Shown here: positions 56,382 through 64,000 of the stretch, piece by piece
Layout of the letters: each line of letters begins with the position of its first letter
Position numbering within the stretch: position 1 is the first letter of the stretch
Source of the DNA: an uncultured Aquabacterium sp.
GTDB lineage: Bacteria > Pseudomonadota > Gammaproteobacteria > Burkholderiales > Burkholderiaceae_C
Direction: 5' to 3'
DNA length: 64,000 nt
Assembly: GCF_913773725.1 (NCBI RefSeq)
Contig: NZ_CAJYGK010000016.1
Location: forward strand, 62,001 to 126,000
Notes under the pieces: generated by a model
Database searches by the model: none
Told to the model about the DNA's origin: nothing
The model's input: the letters and a program-made list of their open reading frames with translations, nothing else
Position numbers and translations under genes: made by a program

Positions 56382-57758
56382 TCACGCGGCCATCAGCCCC
56401 GCCAGCGCGGCACCGTCGAAAGCCTCGATGCCCGGCACCACCTGTGGCAGCTCGGATGCGGGCACGCCGAACCAGCTGGCCAGCGAGGCCCCCAGCTGCT
56501 GCACCGCCAGCGTGGGCAGCAGGCGCCCCTGCCCCACGTGGTGCTCGCCGTCCAGCCCGGCGGGCGGCAAGGTGCCATACACCTGCCCACCCCGCACCGC
56601 ACCGCCCAGCACGAGGTGATGCCCGCCCCAGCCGTGGTCCGAGCCGTCGCCATTGCTCGTCAGCGTGCGCCCGAAGTCGCTGGCGGTGAAGGTCGTGACC
56701 TGGTTGGCCAGGCCGAGTCGGTCGACCTCTGCCTGGAAGGCCACCAGGGCCGAGGCGACCTGGGCCAGCAAGGCCGGGTGACGGGCCGTCAGGTTGTCGT
56801 GCAGGTCGAAGCCGCCGAGCTGAACGAAGAACACCTGCCGCCGCAGGCCCAGGGTGCCGCGCGCGGCCATCAGCCGGGCCACCATGGCGAGTTGCAGGCC
56901 CAGCGGCTCGGACAGGTTGAAGCCAACGGGTGATGGGACATCGACCAGGGCCGACCGGAGCCGGGCATTGACATCGATGGCGCGGGCCATCGTGCGGGCG
57001 TGCTCGGCCGCAAACAGGTGGGGTTGCGCGGTGTCGGTCACCAGGCTGCGAAAGGCCTCCACGCAGGCCGCAGAGCCGAACAGCCCGCCCTCGAGCGCCG
57101 CCAGGGCAGGCACCCCGCTCGGGCTCAGCATGTAGGGCACGGCCGTGGTGCCAGCGAGGAACACCGCCTGCCCTGCCAGGTTCATGCACGTCAGGGCCGC
57201 CTGGCTGTTGCCGGAGAGCACGGCATCGGCGGCCCGTCCGCCCCAGCCCGACAGGGCCCCTTCGGGCTGCCCGCTCTGCCAGACCGACTGCTGGTCGTTG
57301 TGCGAGAACAGCCTGGGCGGCAAGGGCACGCGCCGCGCGCGGTAGTCCGCCAGGGTGGTGGGCCGCACCAGGGGGCCGATGTTGCCGAGCCAGGCCAGGC
57401 GCCCGTCGACAAACTCGGGCAGCAGCGGCGCCAGCGCCGGCGCCGTGGCCCACAGTTGCCCCTGCACGCGGGCCGGCAGACGGGTCGCAGCCAGGTCGTC
57501 CATCGGCAGCGCCAGCGCACCGCGAGCCGCCGCGTAGACGCGGTGGGCCTCCGGGTCCACCGGCACCAGGGTGTTGGCGTGGTCATTGCCACCTTGCAGG
57601 AACACGCACACCAGCGCCTTGTAGTCATCGGTCGAGGCGGCTGCGGCGGCCTCGGCGATGTGGGACAGCTGCAGCGCCAGGGGCGCGGCCACACCGGCCA
57701 CCGACGCGGCCGCGCAGCGTCGCAGGAAGGCGCGCCGACTGAGGAGGGACGAGGACAT
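56382..57758 (-). CDS. DUF1501 family protein with Tat signal
   Basis: 458-aa exported protein. The signal has a perfect twin-arginine motif SRRAFLR (residues 7-13) followed by a hydrophobic stretch and an Ala-rich cleavage region, so it is exported folded and probably contains a metal. DUF1501 proteins are distantly related to sulfatase/alkaline-phosphatase folds; here VCVFLQGGNDHANTLVP, FSHNDQQSVWQSG, TFTASDFGRTLTSNG and DHGWGGHHLVLGG are the conserved blocks. It lies 44 bases downstream of the DUF1800 gene, the usual pairing, and so is probably secreted with it. Function unknown. Confidence 0.9.
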   Translation of the reverse strand: MSSSLLSRRAFLRRCAAASVAGVAAPLALQLSHIAEAAAAASTDDYKALVCVFLQGGNDHANTLVPVDPEAHRVYAAARGALALPMDDLAATRLPARVQGQLWATAPALAPLLPEFVDGRLAWLGNIGPLVRPTTLADYRARRVPLPPRLFSHNDQQSVWQSGQPEGALSGWGGRAADAVLSGNSQAALTCMNLAGQAVFLAGTTAVPYMLSPSGVPALAALEGGLFGSAACVEAFRSLVTDTAQPHLFAAEHARTMARAIDVNARLRSALVDVPSPVGFNLSEPLGLQLAMVARLMAARGTLGLRRQVFFVQLGGFDLHDNLTARHPALLAQVASALVAFQAEVDRLGLANQVTTFTASDFGRTLTSNGDGSDHGWGGHHLVLGGAVRGGQVYGTLPPAGLDGEHHVGQGRLLPTLAVQQLGASLASWFGVPASELPQVVPGIEAFDGAALAGLMAA

Positions 57759-57802
57759 GATGGGGCTTCCGGAATGAGGGGGGACGCTGACGAAACGCGG
57801 GC

Positions 57803-59599
57803 TCAGCGCTGCACGAGGTACTGCGGGCAGGTCATGATGAGGAAGAACGCGGCCACGACCCGGTTGCGGCGCTCCGTGTCCGACGACACCGCGATGCTGG
57901 CCACGGCGTCCCGGATGGTCGTCACCGTTTCGGGCCGCAACGTGCCGCCACTGAGGTAGCGCACCAGTTGAGCCACCAGGTCGTCCGGGGTGTCGGCCAG
58001 GGCCATCCAGCGTCGGTAGTCCGGCTCGATGCCATTGCCACCGAAGGGCAGCACCGCCAGCAGGAAGTTGGCGTAGCCCATCACGCTCGACTCGTTGGTG
58101 ATCTGGAATTCGGGGGCCACGAGCCCCCGGCGGGCCATGCCGGTCTGCACCGGCACGTGTCCAGGCCGGAAGAAATTGAACACCGACGGCGCGCGCAGGG
58201 GAGCCTGCCCCATCGCATCGCTGCCCGACACATCGGGGAAGCGCCACTGCCCGTCGGTGGACCGCACGGAGGCGAGCCGCAGCCATTGCAGCAGCCTCAG
58301 CATGGGCTCGCGCAGCTTGCCGTCCGCCAGGGATGCCGGCGCCACGGGCGCCGCATGGTCGAGGGTCGGCCGGGCCTCGGGGTCGCTCAGCACGGCACGC
58401 ACCACCTGGGCCAAGTTGCCCCGCTCGCCACCCGGGCCAGCGGCATTGAAGACCCGGGCCACGCGACGCACGTAGTCGGGGCTGGGATTGCTGCACACCA
58501 GCCGCTGGATCAGTTGGCGCGCGATGAAGGGGCCCACGTTGGGATGCGCGCACACGGCGTCGAGCGCACGCGCCAAGGCCACGGGGCCCGGTGTGCCCGC
58601 CGGGATGACGCTGCCATCGATGAGGCGCTTGGCCCCGTCGTCGTGCCGATCGGCATGGAAGTCCATCGGCGCACGCAGGTAGTCGAACGGGCCTTCGGGG
58701 TCCAGCGGGTTGAAGCCATCGACATCCCAGCCGGTGAAGACCCGGGCCAGCTCGCTGACCAGCGTGCCGTCGTAGGTTTCCGTCTGCGGGCGGCTGGGGG
58801 TGCCGTCCAGCTGCAGCGTGGTCAGCCCGATGCTGAACAGCTGCATGAGTTCGCGCGCGTAGTTCTCGTCCGGCTGGCGCCCCTGTCCATCGGCGCGCGC
58901 ACTGCCACGCATGCTGAGGTACACGCCCATGGCCGGTGACAGCGTGATGGCCCCGAGCAGTGCCCTGAAGGAGCCGAAGCAATGGCGTTCGAGCAGCTCC
59001 CACCACGCCAGACAGGCAAACTGCTTCCAGTACGCCACCATGTTCAGTGGCGACACCACGAAGATCTCGCTGAGCGCCAGCACGACGCGCTGGCGCAGGA
59101 CATCCCGCGCGGTGCACAGGCGCCACCACAGCGCGTGGTCGAGCCCGTAGTCGCCGCGCGCGTACAGGCGGTTGTCCAGGCCTCGCGCCCGGGCCCAGTC
59201 CCACACCGAGTCCTGCACGGGCAGCGCCACCTGCGCATCGAACCAGACGTCAGCGCCATCGCGCACGACCGCGTCGACCTCGTCCGGCGTGGCACCGAGA
59301 CCGCCTTGCGCAAGCAGCCGCGCCGCGCGGTCGGGCGTCATCGCTTCGAAGGGGGCCACCTCGCCCGCGCAGCCGGGCTCGTTCACGGCCGCCGCCGCAC
59401 TCATGCCGGCACATCCGGCAGGCAGGCGGGGGCTCTTGTCCGCAGCGGGTTGCCCCCCGCCTCCGCCGCCACAGGCCGTCAAGGTGGTGCCAAGGGCACC
59501 GGCCCATGTGGCGGCGGTCACCGCCCGCGCGGGTGCCTCAGGACGCGCGGCCGCCCGCTCGGGCCTCTGTTCGGCAGGCCGTGCCCACGTGTCTGTCAT
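57803..59599 (-). CDS. DUF1800 family protein, putative lipoprotein
   Basis: 598 aa from the ATG at 59599. A signal-like stretch with lipobox LTAC and a following Gly run (residues about 38-50) suggests a lipoprotein, although the Arg-rich n-region is long. DUF1800 blocks: AARLLAQGGLGATPDEVDA, the WW-containing ALWWRLCTARDVLRQRVVLA, DENYARELMQLFSIG, ARVFTGWDVDGFN and APSVFNFFRPGHVP. These proteins occur with DUF1501 partners across bacteria and have no known activity. The two genes form a likely operon; the adjacent metE and hotdog genes suggest no shared pathway. Confidence 0.9.
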   Translation of the reverse strand: MTDTWARPAEQRPERAAARPEAPARAVTAATWAGALGTTLTACGGGGGGQPAADKSPRLPAGCAGMSAAAAVNEPGCAGEVAPFEAMTPDRAARLLAQGGLGATPDEVDAVVRDGADVWFDAQVALPVQDSVWDWARARGLDNRLYARGDYGLDHALWWRLCTARDVLRQRVVLALSEIFVVSPLNMVAYWKQFACLAWWELLERHCFGSFRALLGAITLSPAMGVYLSMRGSARADGQGRQPDENYARELMQLFSIGLTTLQLDGTPSRPQTETYDGTLVSELARVFTGWDVDGFNPLDPEGPFDYLRAPMDFHADRHDDGAKRLIDGSVIPAGTPGPVALARALDAVCAHPNVGPFIARQLIQRLVCSNPSPDYVRRVARVFNAAGPGGERGNLAQVVRAVLSDPEARPTLDHAAPVAPASLADGKLREPMLRLLQWLRLASVRSTDGQWRFPDVSGSDAMGQAPLRAPSVFNFFRPGHVPVQTGMARRGLVAPEFQITNESSVMGYANFLLAVLPFGGNGIEPDYRRWMALADTPDDLVAQLVRYLSGGTLRPETVTTIRDAVASIAVSSDTERRNRVVAAFFLIMTCPQYLVQR

Positions 59600-59737
59600 C
59601 GGTGTCTGCTCCCTGTTCGGCACGGATGCAGCACTGTAGTGGCGCCGGACACCGCGGCTCAAGCGCGCATCGGTGCCCCTCACCCGATTGGGGGACAAGA
59701 GGCGTGCATGGCCCCCCCGACCTGCGGGGCACAGTGA

Positions 59738-62059
59738 TCAGGCTGCCTGTGCCGGCGGAGCCTCCATCCGCTCCAGCCCCCACCGCGCTCGCAACAGGCG
59801 GGCTGCCGCCACCATGTTGGCCAGTGCGGCACGGGTTTCCGGCCAGCCCCGTGTCTTGAGGCCGCAGTCGGGGTTGACCCACAGCCGCGCCACCGGAATG
59901 ACATCGGCAGCCCGTGCCAGCAAGGTCGTCATGGCCTCCACGGTGGGCACGCGCGGCGAATGGATGTCGTAGACCCCTGGGCCGATGGCATTGGGGTAGT
60001 CGAACGCGCCGAAGCCATCAAGCAGGGCCATGGCCGACCGTGCCGTCTCGATCGTGATCACGTCCGCGTCCATGGCCGCGATGGCGGGCAGGATGTCGTT
60101 GAACTCCGAGTAGCACATGTGGGTGTGGATCTGCGTCTCGTCGCGCACACCACACGAGGCCAGCCGGAACGCCCGCACGGCCCAGTCCAGATAGTGGGCC
60201 CAGTCGCGCTGGCGCAGGGGCAGGCCTTCGCGGAAGGCCGGCTCGTCGATCTGGATCACACGGATGCCAGCCTGCTCGAGGTCACGGACCTCGTCCCGCA
60301 CGGCCAGCGCCAGCTGCAACGCCGTCGTCTCGCGCGGCTGGTCGTCCCGCACGAAAGACCATTGCAGCAGGGTGACCGGGCCGGTCAGCATGCCCTTCAT
60401 CGGCCTGTCGGTCAGCGATTGCGCAAAGCGCGTGGTCTCCACCGTCATGGGCTCCGGCCGCAGCACATCGCCGTACAGGATGGGCGGCTTCACGCACCGC
60501 GACCCATAGCTTTGCACCCATCCGTGCTCGGTGAAGGCAAAGCCGAAGAGCTGCTCGCCGAAGTACTCGACCATGTCGTTGCGTTCGGCCTCGCCATGGA
60601 CCAGCACATCCAGACCCAGCGCTTCCTGCTCGCGCACCGCCTGGCGGATCTCGTCGCGGATGCGGTGCAGGTAGCCCTCGGCCGACAGCTCGCCACGGCG
60701 GTAGGCGGCGCGTGTGCGGCGGATCTCGGCGGTCTGCGGGAAAGAGCCGATGGTCGTGGTCGGCAAGGCTGGCAACGGCAAGGCCGCCTGCTGGCGTGCG
60801 GCCCGCTCGGCAAACGGACTGCCGCGCTGGGTCATGGCCGCCGACACGTCGGCCACGCGGCGCTGCACAGCACGGTAGGTGACCCGCGGCGAGGCCCGGC
60901 GCCCTGCAGCGACGGCGTCCGAATGCTGCAGGGCGGAGGCCACCGCGTCGTCGCCCTCGTCGAGGGCTTGCGCCAGCACCTTGAGTTCATCGAGCTTGTC
61001 GAGCGCGAACGCCAGCCAGCTGCGAACCTCGGGGTCGAGCCGGGTTTCCGCGGCCAGGCTGACGGGCACATGCAAGAGGGAGCACGAGGGCGCCAGCCAC
61101 AGGCGATCGCCCCACAGCGCGTGGGCCGCCTTGAGCGGTGACAGCGCGCGGCGCAGGTCGGTGCGCCAGATGTTCCGGCCATCCACGACACCGAGAGACA
61201 GCACCCGGTCGCGTGGCCACGCGGCCAGCCAGGCGTCGAGCTGCTCGGGGGCGCGCACGAGGTCCAGGTGCACGCCGTCGATCGGCAGGCCGGCCAGGCG
61301 TTCGGCGTGCTCGGCGGCCGTCCCGAAACTGGTGGCCACCAGAGTGCGCACCCCGGTCGTGGGCAGGGCGGCGTAGGCCTGCGAGACGGCGGCCAGCCAG
61401 TCGGGTGGCAGGTCGGCACACAAGGCCGGTTCGTCGAACTGCACCCAGGCCACCCCGCGGGCCTGCAGGCCATCGAGCAGGCGACGGTAGCCCGACAGAA
61501 GGCGCGGCAGCAGGCTCAGCCGCGGGTCTTGGCCGGGCTGACTGTCGCCGTACCAGCGCGACACCCACAGCAGCGTGATCGGCCCGGGCAGCACGGCCTT
61601 GACGGGATGGCCCAGCGCCTGCGCCTCGTCCACCTCGTCCCACAGCCAGGTGACGCCGCCATCGAAGCGGGTGTGCGCATCCAGCTCGGGGACCAGGTGG
61701 TGGTAGTTGGTGTCGAACCACTTGGTCATGTCCATCGCTGGCTGGTCGGCATTGCCCCGCGCGAGGGCGAAGTACTCGCTCAGGCTGAGCTGCCGGGCGT
61801 CGAAGCCGAACCGGCGTGGCAAGGCCCCGAGCGCCACACACAGACTCAGGATGTGGTCGTACCAGGCAAAGTCCCCCACCGTGACGAGGGTCTGGCCGGC
61901 ATCGCGCTGAGCCTGCCAGTGGCGTGCCCGCAGCATGCGGCCGGTGTCCACCAGCCGGGCGGCATCGGGGTCGTCACCGCGCCAGAAGGATTCGAGGGCG
62001 TGCTTGAGCTCGCGCTGGGCGCCAATGCGCGGAAAGCCGAGGATATGGGTCTGGGTCAT
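59738..62059 (-). CDS. metE: cobalamin-independent methionine synthase
   Basis: Transfers a methyl group from 5-methyl-THF-polyglutamate to homocysteine. 773 aa from the ATG at 62059 ([19 protein letters not shown]). The C-terminal catalytic domain begins [17 protein letters not shown]. Zinc ligands are visible in [10 protein letters not shown] (His, Cys), the Glu in ITIETARS and the Cys in [13 protein letters not shown]. The frame continues upstream to 62110 without homology. A MetR-type palindrome is 80-94 bases upstream; no cobalamin riboswitch is seen. Confidence 0.97.
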   Translation of the reverse strand: MTQTHILGFPRIGAQRELKHALESFWRGDDPDAARLVDTGRMLRARHWQAQRDAGQTLVTVGDFAWYDHILSLCVALGALPRRFGFDARQLSLSEYFALARGNADQPAMDMTKWFDTNYHHLVPELDAHTRFDGGVTWLWDEVDEAQALGHPVKAVLPGPITLLWVSRWYGDSQPGQDPRLSLLPRLLSGYRRLLDGLQARGVAWVQFDEPALCADLPPDWLAAVSQAYAALPTTGVRTLVATSFGTAAEHAERLAGLPIDGVHLDLVRAPEQLDAWLAAWPRDRVLSLGVVDGRNIWRTDLRRALSPLKAAHALWGDRLWLAPSCSLLHVPVSLAAETRLDPEVRSWLAFALDKLDELKVLAQALDEGDDAVASALQHSDAVAAGRRASPRVTYRAVQRRVADVSAAMTQRGSPFAERAARQQAALPLPALPTTTIGSFPQTAEIRRTRAAYRRGELSAEGYLHRIRDEIRQAVREQEALGLDVLVHGEAERNDMVEYFGEQLFGFAFTEHGWVQSYGSRCVKPPILYGDVLRPEPMTVETTRFAQSLTDRPMKGMLTGPVTLLQWSFVRDDQPRETTALQLALAVRDEVRDLEQAGIRVIQIDEPAFREGLPLRQRDWAHYLDWAVRAFRLASCGVRDETQIHTHMCYSEFNDILPAIAAMDADVITIETARSAMALLDGFGAFDYPNAIGPGVYDIHSPRVPTVEAMTTLLARAADVIPVARLWVNPDCGLKTRGWPETRAALANMVAAARLLRARWGLERMEAPPAQAA

Positions 62060-62138
62060 CGCAGGATTCAGGTTGGTCGATGGCCGGCAGTCTGGCCGGC
62101 ACGAAACCATGAATCAAGCGATATGTTTTCAACGAGAC

Positions 62139-62153
62139 ATGAATGGAATTCAT
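62139..62153 (-). promoter_or_regulatory. MetR-type operator upstream of metE
   Basis: ATGAATGGAATTCAT is a perfect palindrome around GGA and contains TGAA-N5-TTCA, the consensus for the LysR-type activator MetR. It lies 80 bases upstream of the metE ATG, where an activator site is expected. metR itself is not in the window. Confidence 0.65.
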
Positions 62154-62189
62154 CCATAAAGCGAGCGCTCGGGCCACCCCAATAAACAA

Positions 62190-62216
62190 AAAGGGGGCCT
62201 TCGGCAGGCCCCCTTT
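62190..62216 (-). terminator. intrinsic terminator of the PEP-CTERM gene
   Basis: Stem AAAGGGGGCCT (62190-62200) and AGGCCCCCTTT (62206-62216) with loop TCGGC. On the minus strand it continues as CCCCCTTTTTGTTT, a strong Rho-independent terminator. A second hairpin, GGCCCG-GAAT-CGGGCC (62232-62247), precedes it. Confidence 0.85.
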
Positions 62217-62252
62217 GGAAGTGTCCATCGTGGCCCGGAATCGGGCCTGGCG

Positions 62253-62356
62253 TCACCGCGCGCGCCGCGACGCCGCACTGCGGCCACGCCCAGCAGACCC
62301 AGCGCCATCAGCCCCACCGAGGCCGGCTCGGGCACGGCCGTCACGCGCACCAGATC
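62253..62356 (-). other. detached PEP-CTERM sorting signal, in frame after a TAG stop
   Basis: Directly after the TAG of the upstream frame (62359-62357) the same frame reads DLVRVTAVPEPASVGLMALG, then a hydrophobic helix and RRRGAR. This is a complete PEP-CTERM signal (VPEP, transmembrane helix, Arg cluster). The frame has no stop soon after the Arg cluster and runs to 62150 through the terminator; a TGA at 62255-62253 would end it properly in another frame. So the tail seems to carry a nonsense codon and a possible frameshift. Confidence 0.8.
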
Positions 62357-62929
62357 CTAGTAGCTGCTGTTGCTGAGCTTGTCCACCTTCACGAGCGACG
62401 GGCCGGTCCAGTTGGCCGCGGCAGTGAGGTAGCTGTTGGCCAGGTTAGCGAGGCTCACACCGGCCGTCGTGGTGTCGTTCACGTAGAAGCTGCCCATGCC
62501 GTAGCCCAGGCTCAGCTTGCTGTTCGACTCGTGCATGATCTCCCACACAGCGAGCTGCACAGCGGCGTACTCGGTGCTGGAGTCGACCTTGGTGGAGCCA
62601 GTGAACGTGGCCACCGACGAGAACAGGCCCTCAAGCAGCTTCTGGTCGGCCAGACCGAAGGTTCCGACCGTGTAGGTCTGGAAGCTGCTGCTGGTGTACT
62701 GGGTGATCTCGGCGCAGTACACCATGAAGCTCGCGCCCAGGTTGGTCGACACCTGGAAGGTGCCTGCGTCCACTTTCTCGGTGTTCCAGCCGTTCGTCAC
62801 GGTGGTGACGGCATGCGTGCCGGTGCTGGTGTAGCCGTCCGTTTTCAGCGTGAGCGTGGTGCCGGTGGCGTGGGCGAGGCTGACGCCGGCCAGAAGGGCG
62901 AGCGCTGCAGCGCGTTGCGCGTATGCCAT
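62357..62929 (-). CDS. secreted PEP-CTERM-type protein, truncated by in-frame TAG; Cys/Gln thioester-like domain
   Basis: 190 aa up to the TAG. The signal peptide ends VSLAHA (residue about 21). The mature part is Thr/Ser-rich with one Cys in FMVYCAEITQ (Cys72) and YAAVQLAVWEIMHES (Gln125). This arrangement recalls the Cys...Gln-(L)A-(I/V)-W pattern of thioester-forming surface domains; that link is inference. An intact gene would continue into the PEP-CTERM signal just downstream, needing CAG (Gln) in place of TAG. As written, the protein would be secreted to the periplasm without the exosortase signal. Possible causes are a real nonsense mutation, a sequencing error or stop read-through. 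The ATG at 62929 gives a standard signal peptide. Confidence 0.8.
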   Translation of the reverse strand: MAYAQRAAALALLAGVSLAHATGTTLTLKTDGYTSTGTHAVTTVTNGWNTEKVDAGTFQVSTNLGASFMVYCAEITQYTSSSFQTYTVGTFGLADQKLLEGLFSSVATFTGSTKVDSSTEYAAVQLAVWEIMHESNSKLSLGYGMGSFYVNDTTTAGVSLANLANSYLTAAANWTGPSLVKVDKLSNSSY

Positions 62930-63028
62930 GTGAGTACTTCCCGAGATGACTGCCAATACCCCACAAATGTAAGGGGCAGAGCTGTCGGGGAACCATCCCT
63001 CAGGCCCGGGTGCGACCTAAACACAGGG

Positions 63029-63741
<713 letters not shown>

Positions 63742-63745
<4 letters not shown>

Positions 63746-64000
63746 AGCCGGATCGCCTGGGCCGGGTCCATGCGGGCGGCACGCCGCGCAGGCGCAATGG
63801 CTGCCAGCACCCCCGCCACCAGCGTGATGCCCACCGCCTCGAACGCCATGCCGGGCGGGAGCGTGATCGCGAACAGGGGCAGGCCATCGGCCCCGCGCAC
63901 AAAGGTGGTGAAGGCCTTGATCATCGCCATGGCCAGCACGACGCCGGCCATGGAACCCAGCGTGCCCACCAGCGCGCCCTGAAGCAGGAACACGCGCAGA
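63742..64000 (-). CDS. FtsX/MacB-type ABC transporter permease (5' part beyond window)
   Basis: Only the C-terminal 85 residues are present. They include RVFLLQGALVGTLGSMAGVV, a transmembrane helix, a short loop (GADGLPLFAITLPPGM), a last transmembrane helix and the cytoplasmic end APARRAARMDPAQAIRL. This Ala-Arg-Arg-Ala-Arg-x-x-P-x-x-A-x-R ending is the hallmark of FtsX-like permeases that interact with LolD/MacB ATPases. Overlaps the ATPase gene by four bases. Confidence 0.88.

Overview
The window is a high-GC stretch, tightly packed with genes, of a betaproteobacterial chromosome. The betaproteobacterial assignment rests on several linkages: RNB exonuclease-tonB-aroE-mtgA, amgK divergent from lptD-surA-rsmA, a full mraZ-to-ftsZ dcw cluster, and a thiC-thiO-thiS-thiG-thiDE operon behind a TPP riboswitch. 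A PEP-CTERM protein and a FliA-type chemoreceptor promoter fit the Leptothrix/Rubrivivax/Ideonella/Aquabacterium side of the Burkholderiales; this finer placement is inference. I see no rRNA, tRNA, CRISPR array, IS element or phage gene. The content is mostly core chromosome.

Layout. (1) 1-7.6 kb: the end of ubiA, then an RND tripartite efflux operon (adaptor, pump, outer-membrane channel) on the minus strand, with a divergent AcrR-like TetR regulator and an AcrR-type palindrome between them. (2) 7.6-16.4 kb: small metabolic genes, then the RNB-tonB-aroE-mtgA row and a RhlE-type helicase. (3) 16.4-23.7 kb: amgK, divergent from the envelope and RNA genes lptD, surA, rsmA, and then cca. (4) 23.8-25.4 kb: a chemoreceptor with a well-spaced sigma-28 promoter. 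(5) 25.5-43.4 kb: the complete minus-strand dcw cluster mraZ-rsmH-ftsL-ftsI-murE-murF-mraY-murD-ftsW-murG-murC-ddl-ftsQ-ftsA-ftsZ, with most junctions overlapping by 1-11 bases. Upstream of mraZ are a promoter with MraZ boxes, and further upstream an apparent intrinsic terminator and a 14-C tract. (6) 43.65-46.2 kb: a Fur-box-controlled feoA-feoB-(Cys-rich DUF6587) ferrous iron uptake operon, divergent from the dcw cluster. (7) 46.5-52.7 kb: the thiamin operon. (8) 52.7-56.3 kb: a DUF1857 protein, bioB, ppk2 and a hotdog thioesterase-like protein. (9) 56.4-59.6 kb: a DUF1800/DUF1501 pair, exported as a putative lipoprotein and a Tat substrate. (10) 59.7-62.15 kb: metE with a MetR-type palindrome upstream. 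(11) 62.19-64 kb: a PEP-CTERM protein gene whose sorting signal is cut off by an in-frame TAG, then an ABC exporter ATPase and the end of its permease.

How it works together. The dcw block makes the lipid-II precursors (murE/F/D/C, ddl, mraY, murG) and the division machine (ftsL/I/W/Q/A/Z). AmgK, MtgA, LptD and SurA add peptidoglycan recycling, glycan polymerisation and outer-membrane biogenesis. The observations most worth following are the terminated leader in front of mraZ, the PEP-CTERM gene split by a stop codon, the FliA promoter, the possibly leaderless feoA, and the uncharacterised DUF1800/DUF1501 export pair.
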